This document shows, piece after piece, positions 62,653 through 64,000 of a stretch of DNA of 64,000 nucleotides (position 1 is its first letter; the number at the start of each line of letters is the position of its first letter). Source of the stretch: JAVVEG01 sp032251455 (GTDB lineage: Bacteria > Pseudomonadota > Gammaproteobacteria > Pseudomonadales > Pseudohongiellaceae). The stretch is taken from NCBI GenBank assembly GCA_032251455.1, contig JAVVEG010000005.1, positions 1-64,000 on the forward strand. The letters run 5' to 3'. The notes under the pieces were generated by a model. That model worked only from the letters and a program-made list of their open reading frames with translations. It ran no database searches and was not told the DNA's origin. The position numbers and the translations under genes were made by a program.

Positions 62653-63035
62653 CTGCCTCCGCCTTGCTCCAGCGCCTTTTTTTCCGCAATCATCTTTTCC
62701 AGACGCTGAAGACTTTCTTCGTCCAGCGTTGCTGAAATGTCAACAAATGCCTCCAGCACAGCATTGGCATCCTGTCTGGCGAATTCGGCGGTCAGCGATT
62801 GAATGAGGGATCCGATCAACTCCCTGCGCTCAACTGCCGGGGAGTAATAAAAGGCATATCCTGACTTGGAGCGATGCAACAGGCCTTTCTTGAACAGTCT
62901 GTCCAGTGTTGATTGGATTGTATTGAGGCTGCCCCCGCGAATGGGCTCAAAATGCCGATGCACCTGTTTTGCATCAGCCACCTGCACCTGCCACAGATAC
63001 TCAAGCAGGAGTTTCTCCAGTTCGCCAAGCTGCAT
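62649..63035 (-). CDS. blaI: BlaI/MecI/CopY-family transcriptional repressor
   Basis: Repressor of 128 residues. Winged helix in about 5-72 (LGELEKLLLEYLW, GGSLNTIQSTLDRLFKKGLLHRSKSGYAFYYSP), dimerisation helices after that. It has no Cys, so it is unlike CopY, which binds metal directly through a CxC pair. Signal input should therefore come from the M56 protease encoded next. The start at 63035 fits the family; the frame upstream to 63095 runs through the promoter palindrome. It is the first gene of the efflux operon. Confidence 0.9.
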   Translation of the reverse strand: MQLGELEKLLLEYLWQVQVADAKQVHRHFEPIRGGSLNTIQSTLDRLFKKGLLHRSKSGYAFYYSPAVERRELIGSLIQSLTAEFARQDANAVLEAFVDISATLDEESLQRLEKMIAEKKALEQGGGS

Positions 63036-63067
63036 GGTCTTGCCTTTATTGGGGAGTGACAGCGGAA

Positions 63068-63110
63068 AGAATACAGCAACAAAACCGACTGTCAATCGGT
63101 TTTGTTGCTG
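63068..63110 (-). promoter_or_regulatory. promoter of the blaI-M56-czcCBA operon with overlapping operator
   Basis: On the minus strand, TTGACA (63090-63095) and TATTCT (63068-63073) stand 16 bases apart, about 33 bases before the blaI start. A perfect 15-base inverted repeat (CAGCAACAAAACCGA at 63074-63088, and its complement at 63096-63110) flanks a seven-base centre that holds the -35 box. The left arm fills almost the whole spacer. A repressor on this site would block the polymerase. The hairpin also lies 22 bases after the gyrB stop and may act as its terminator. Confidence 0.75.
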
Positions 63111-63131
63111 GGCTTTGTTCTTGCCGCGTCT

Positions 63132-64000
63132 TCAAATATCCAGATTCTGGGCTGCCAGGGCATTGGACTCAATGAATTCGCGGCGCGGCTCCACGTGATC
63201 TCCCATCAGGGTTGTAAACAACTGGTCCGCACTGATGGCGTCCTCGATGGTGACCTGGAGCATACGCCGGGTTTCCGGATCCATAGTGGTTTCCCATAAC
63301 TGGCTTGGATTCATCTCACCCAAACCTTTGTAGCGTTGCAGATAATGCCCTTTCATGGCATCGTTGGTCAGCCAGGACAGCCCTTCGGCAAAACTGCGAA
63401 TCTCCTGCTTGCGTTCTCCGCGCTGGACATAGGCCCCTTCTTCGATCAGACCATCCAGTGTACTCCCCAGGTTGTTTATGGCCCGGTATTCGCCGGAGCT
63501 GAAGAAATCCCTGGTGAATTGGTAGTCACGCAGCAGACCATGCAGGGAGTGATGCACATGCGGCAGGAAAATATGTCTCTCGGCATCTTCACGTACCGTG
63601 ATCGTATAGGCCAGGCTGGTTTTGGGGTGTATTTTTTCGAGGCTGGCTGCCAGCTCGATAGACCAATTCCTGGCCTCAGTTTCACTGAGGTTGTTGATAT
63701 CCAGTGGGCGAGTAAAAATCATCGCCTCAAGGATCTCGGCTGGATACAGCCGGTCCAGGCGTTTGATGATGGCATAGGTGTTGTTGTACAGCATCACCAT
63801 GTTCTCCAGCGCATCACCGGTAATGGCCGGAGCTTCTGGGTTGACATACAAACTTGCGCCATCTAACGCGATTTGGGTTTGATAATTCGCTAACTCGTCG
63901 TCATCTTTTAAGTATTGCTCATGTTTGCCTTTACGCACCTTGTACAGTGGCGGCTGGGCAATATAGATATGGCCCTGCTCAACCAGTTCCCGCATTTGCC
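63132..64000 (-). CDS. gyrB: DNA gyrase subunit B, C-terminal part
   Basis: The last about 289 residues of GyrB; the gene runs off the window on its 5' side. It begins in the TOPRIM region (IYIAQPPLYKVRKGKHEQYLKDD), has the long insert typical of Gram-negative GyrB (about residues 30-210 of the fragment), and ends with YKGLGEMNPSQLWETTMDPETRRMLQV and LMGDHVEPRREFIE. Its presence beside plsC, gmhB and glyQS points to the oriC-proximal region. Confidence 0.97.
   Translation of the reverse strand, partial: QMRELVEQGHIYIAQPPLYKVRKGKHEQYLKDDDELANYQTQIALDGASLYVNPEAPAITGDALENMVMLYNNTYAIIKRLDRLYPAEILEAMIFTRPLDINNLSETEARNWSIELAASLEKIHPKTSLAYTITVREDAERHIFLPHVHHSLHGLLRDYQFTRDFFSSGEYRAINNLGSTLDGLIEEGAYVQRGERKQEIRSFAEGLSWLTNDAMKGHYLQRYKGLGEMNPSQLWETTMDPETRRMLQVTIEDAISADQLFTTLMGDHVEPRREFIESNALAAQNLDI

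Overview
The window is a chromosomal segment of a gammaproteobacterium, most like the Pseudomonadales/Cellvibrionales. The main reason is gene order. Blocks match known Pseudomonas neighbourhoods: dgcP-dsbA-cytochrome c4 / engB-polA-znuACB; SCO1-cyoE and coxB-coxA-ctaG-coxC-surf1; prlC with a gamma carbonic anhydrase; aroE-hemF-tsaC-dprA-tsaP // def-fmt-rsmB-trkA; lpxL-like / glyQ-glyS-gmhB-plsC ... gyrB. The last block lies near oriC in those genomes. Genes are dense and GC-rich, with two visibly AT-richer patches: the broken ATPase at the left end and the toxin-antitoxin pair near 16 kb.

Layout. 0.1-1.4 kb: a frameshifted ATPase/DUF4143 gene. 1.5-11.6 kb: one minus-strand type II secretion operon in the order L-M-E-F-D-G-H-I-J-K, with a predicted lipoprotein secretin and no gspC. 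11.7-15 kb: diguanylate cyclase, DsbA and cytochrome c4. 15.3-16.5 kb: a MAPEG protein and a Phd/VapC-type toxin-antitoxin pair with a palindromic operator. 16.5-22.8 kb: engB, a polA whose proofreading domain has lost catalytic residues, and znuA // znuCB. 22.8-36.7 kb: a respiratory region with two complete aa3-type oxidase operons facing each other. One is coxMNOP-like with a diheme subunit II (plus strand). The other is the standard ctaC-ctaD-ctaG-ctaE-surf1 set (minus strand). SCO1, cyoE and assembly factors are present, but no heme A synthase (ctaA) is seen. 37-48.9 kb: prlC, gamma carbonic anhydrase, aroE, hemF, tsaC, dprA, a TsaP-like protein without its LysM domain, then def-fmt-rsmB-trkA. 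49-50.4 kb: a Tat-exported Fe/Mn superoxide dismutase and a TonB-receptor remnant. 50.5-55.9 kb: lipid A acyltransferase, glyQS, gmhB, plsC.

55.9-63.1 kb: a five-gene minus-strand operon, blaI - M56 protease - czcC - czcB - czcA, sits between plsC and gyrB, which are close neighbours in Pseudomonas. This is the most interesting part. The BlaR1-like protease lacks a beta-lactam sensor domain and instead has a His/Cys-rich periplasmic loop. A perfect 15-bp inverted repeat overlaps the promoter of the operon. Together these suggest a metal-sensing proteolytic derepression circuit for an RND heavy-metal pump.

A second recurring feature is short 13-14 bp tandem repeats in the gaps between operon genes (about 4.55, 10.13, 20.03 and 59.02 kb). 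All functional statements rest on reading the sequence and on family knowledge; no searches were run.
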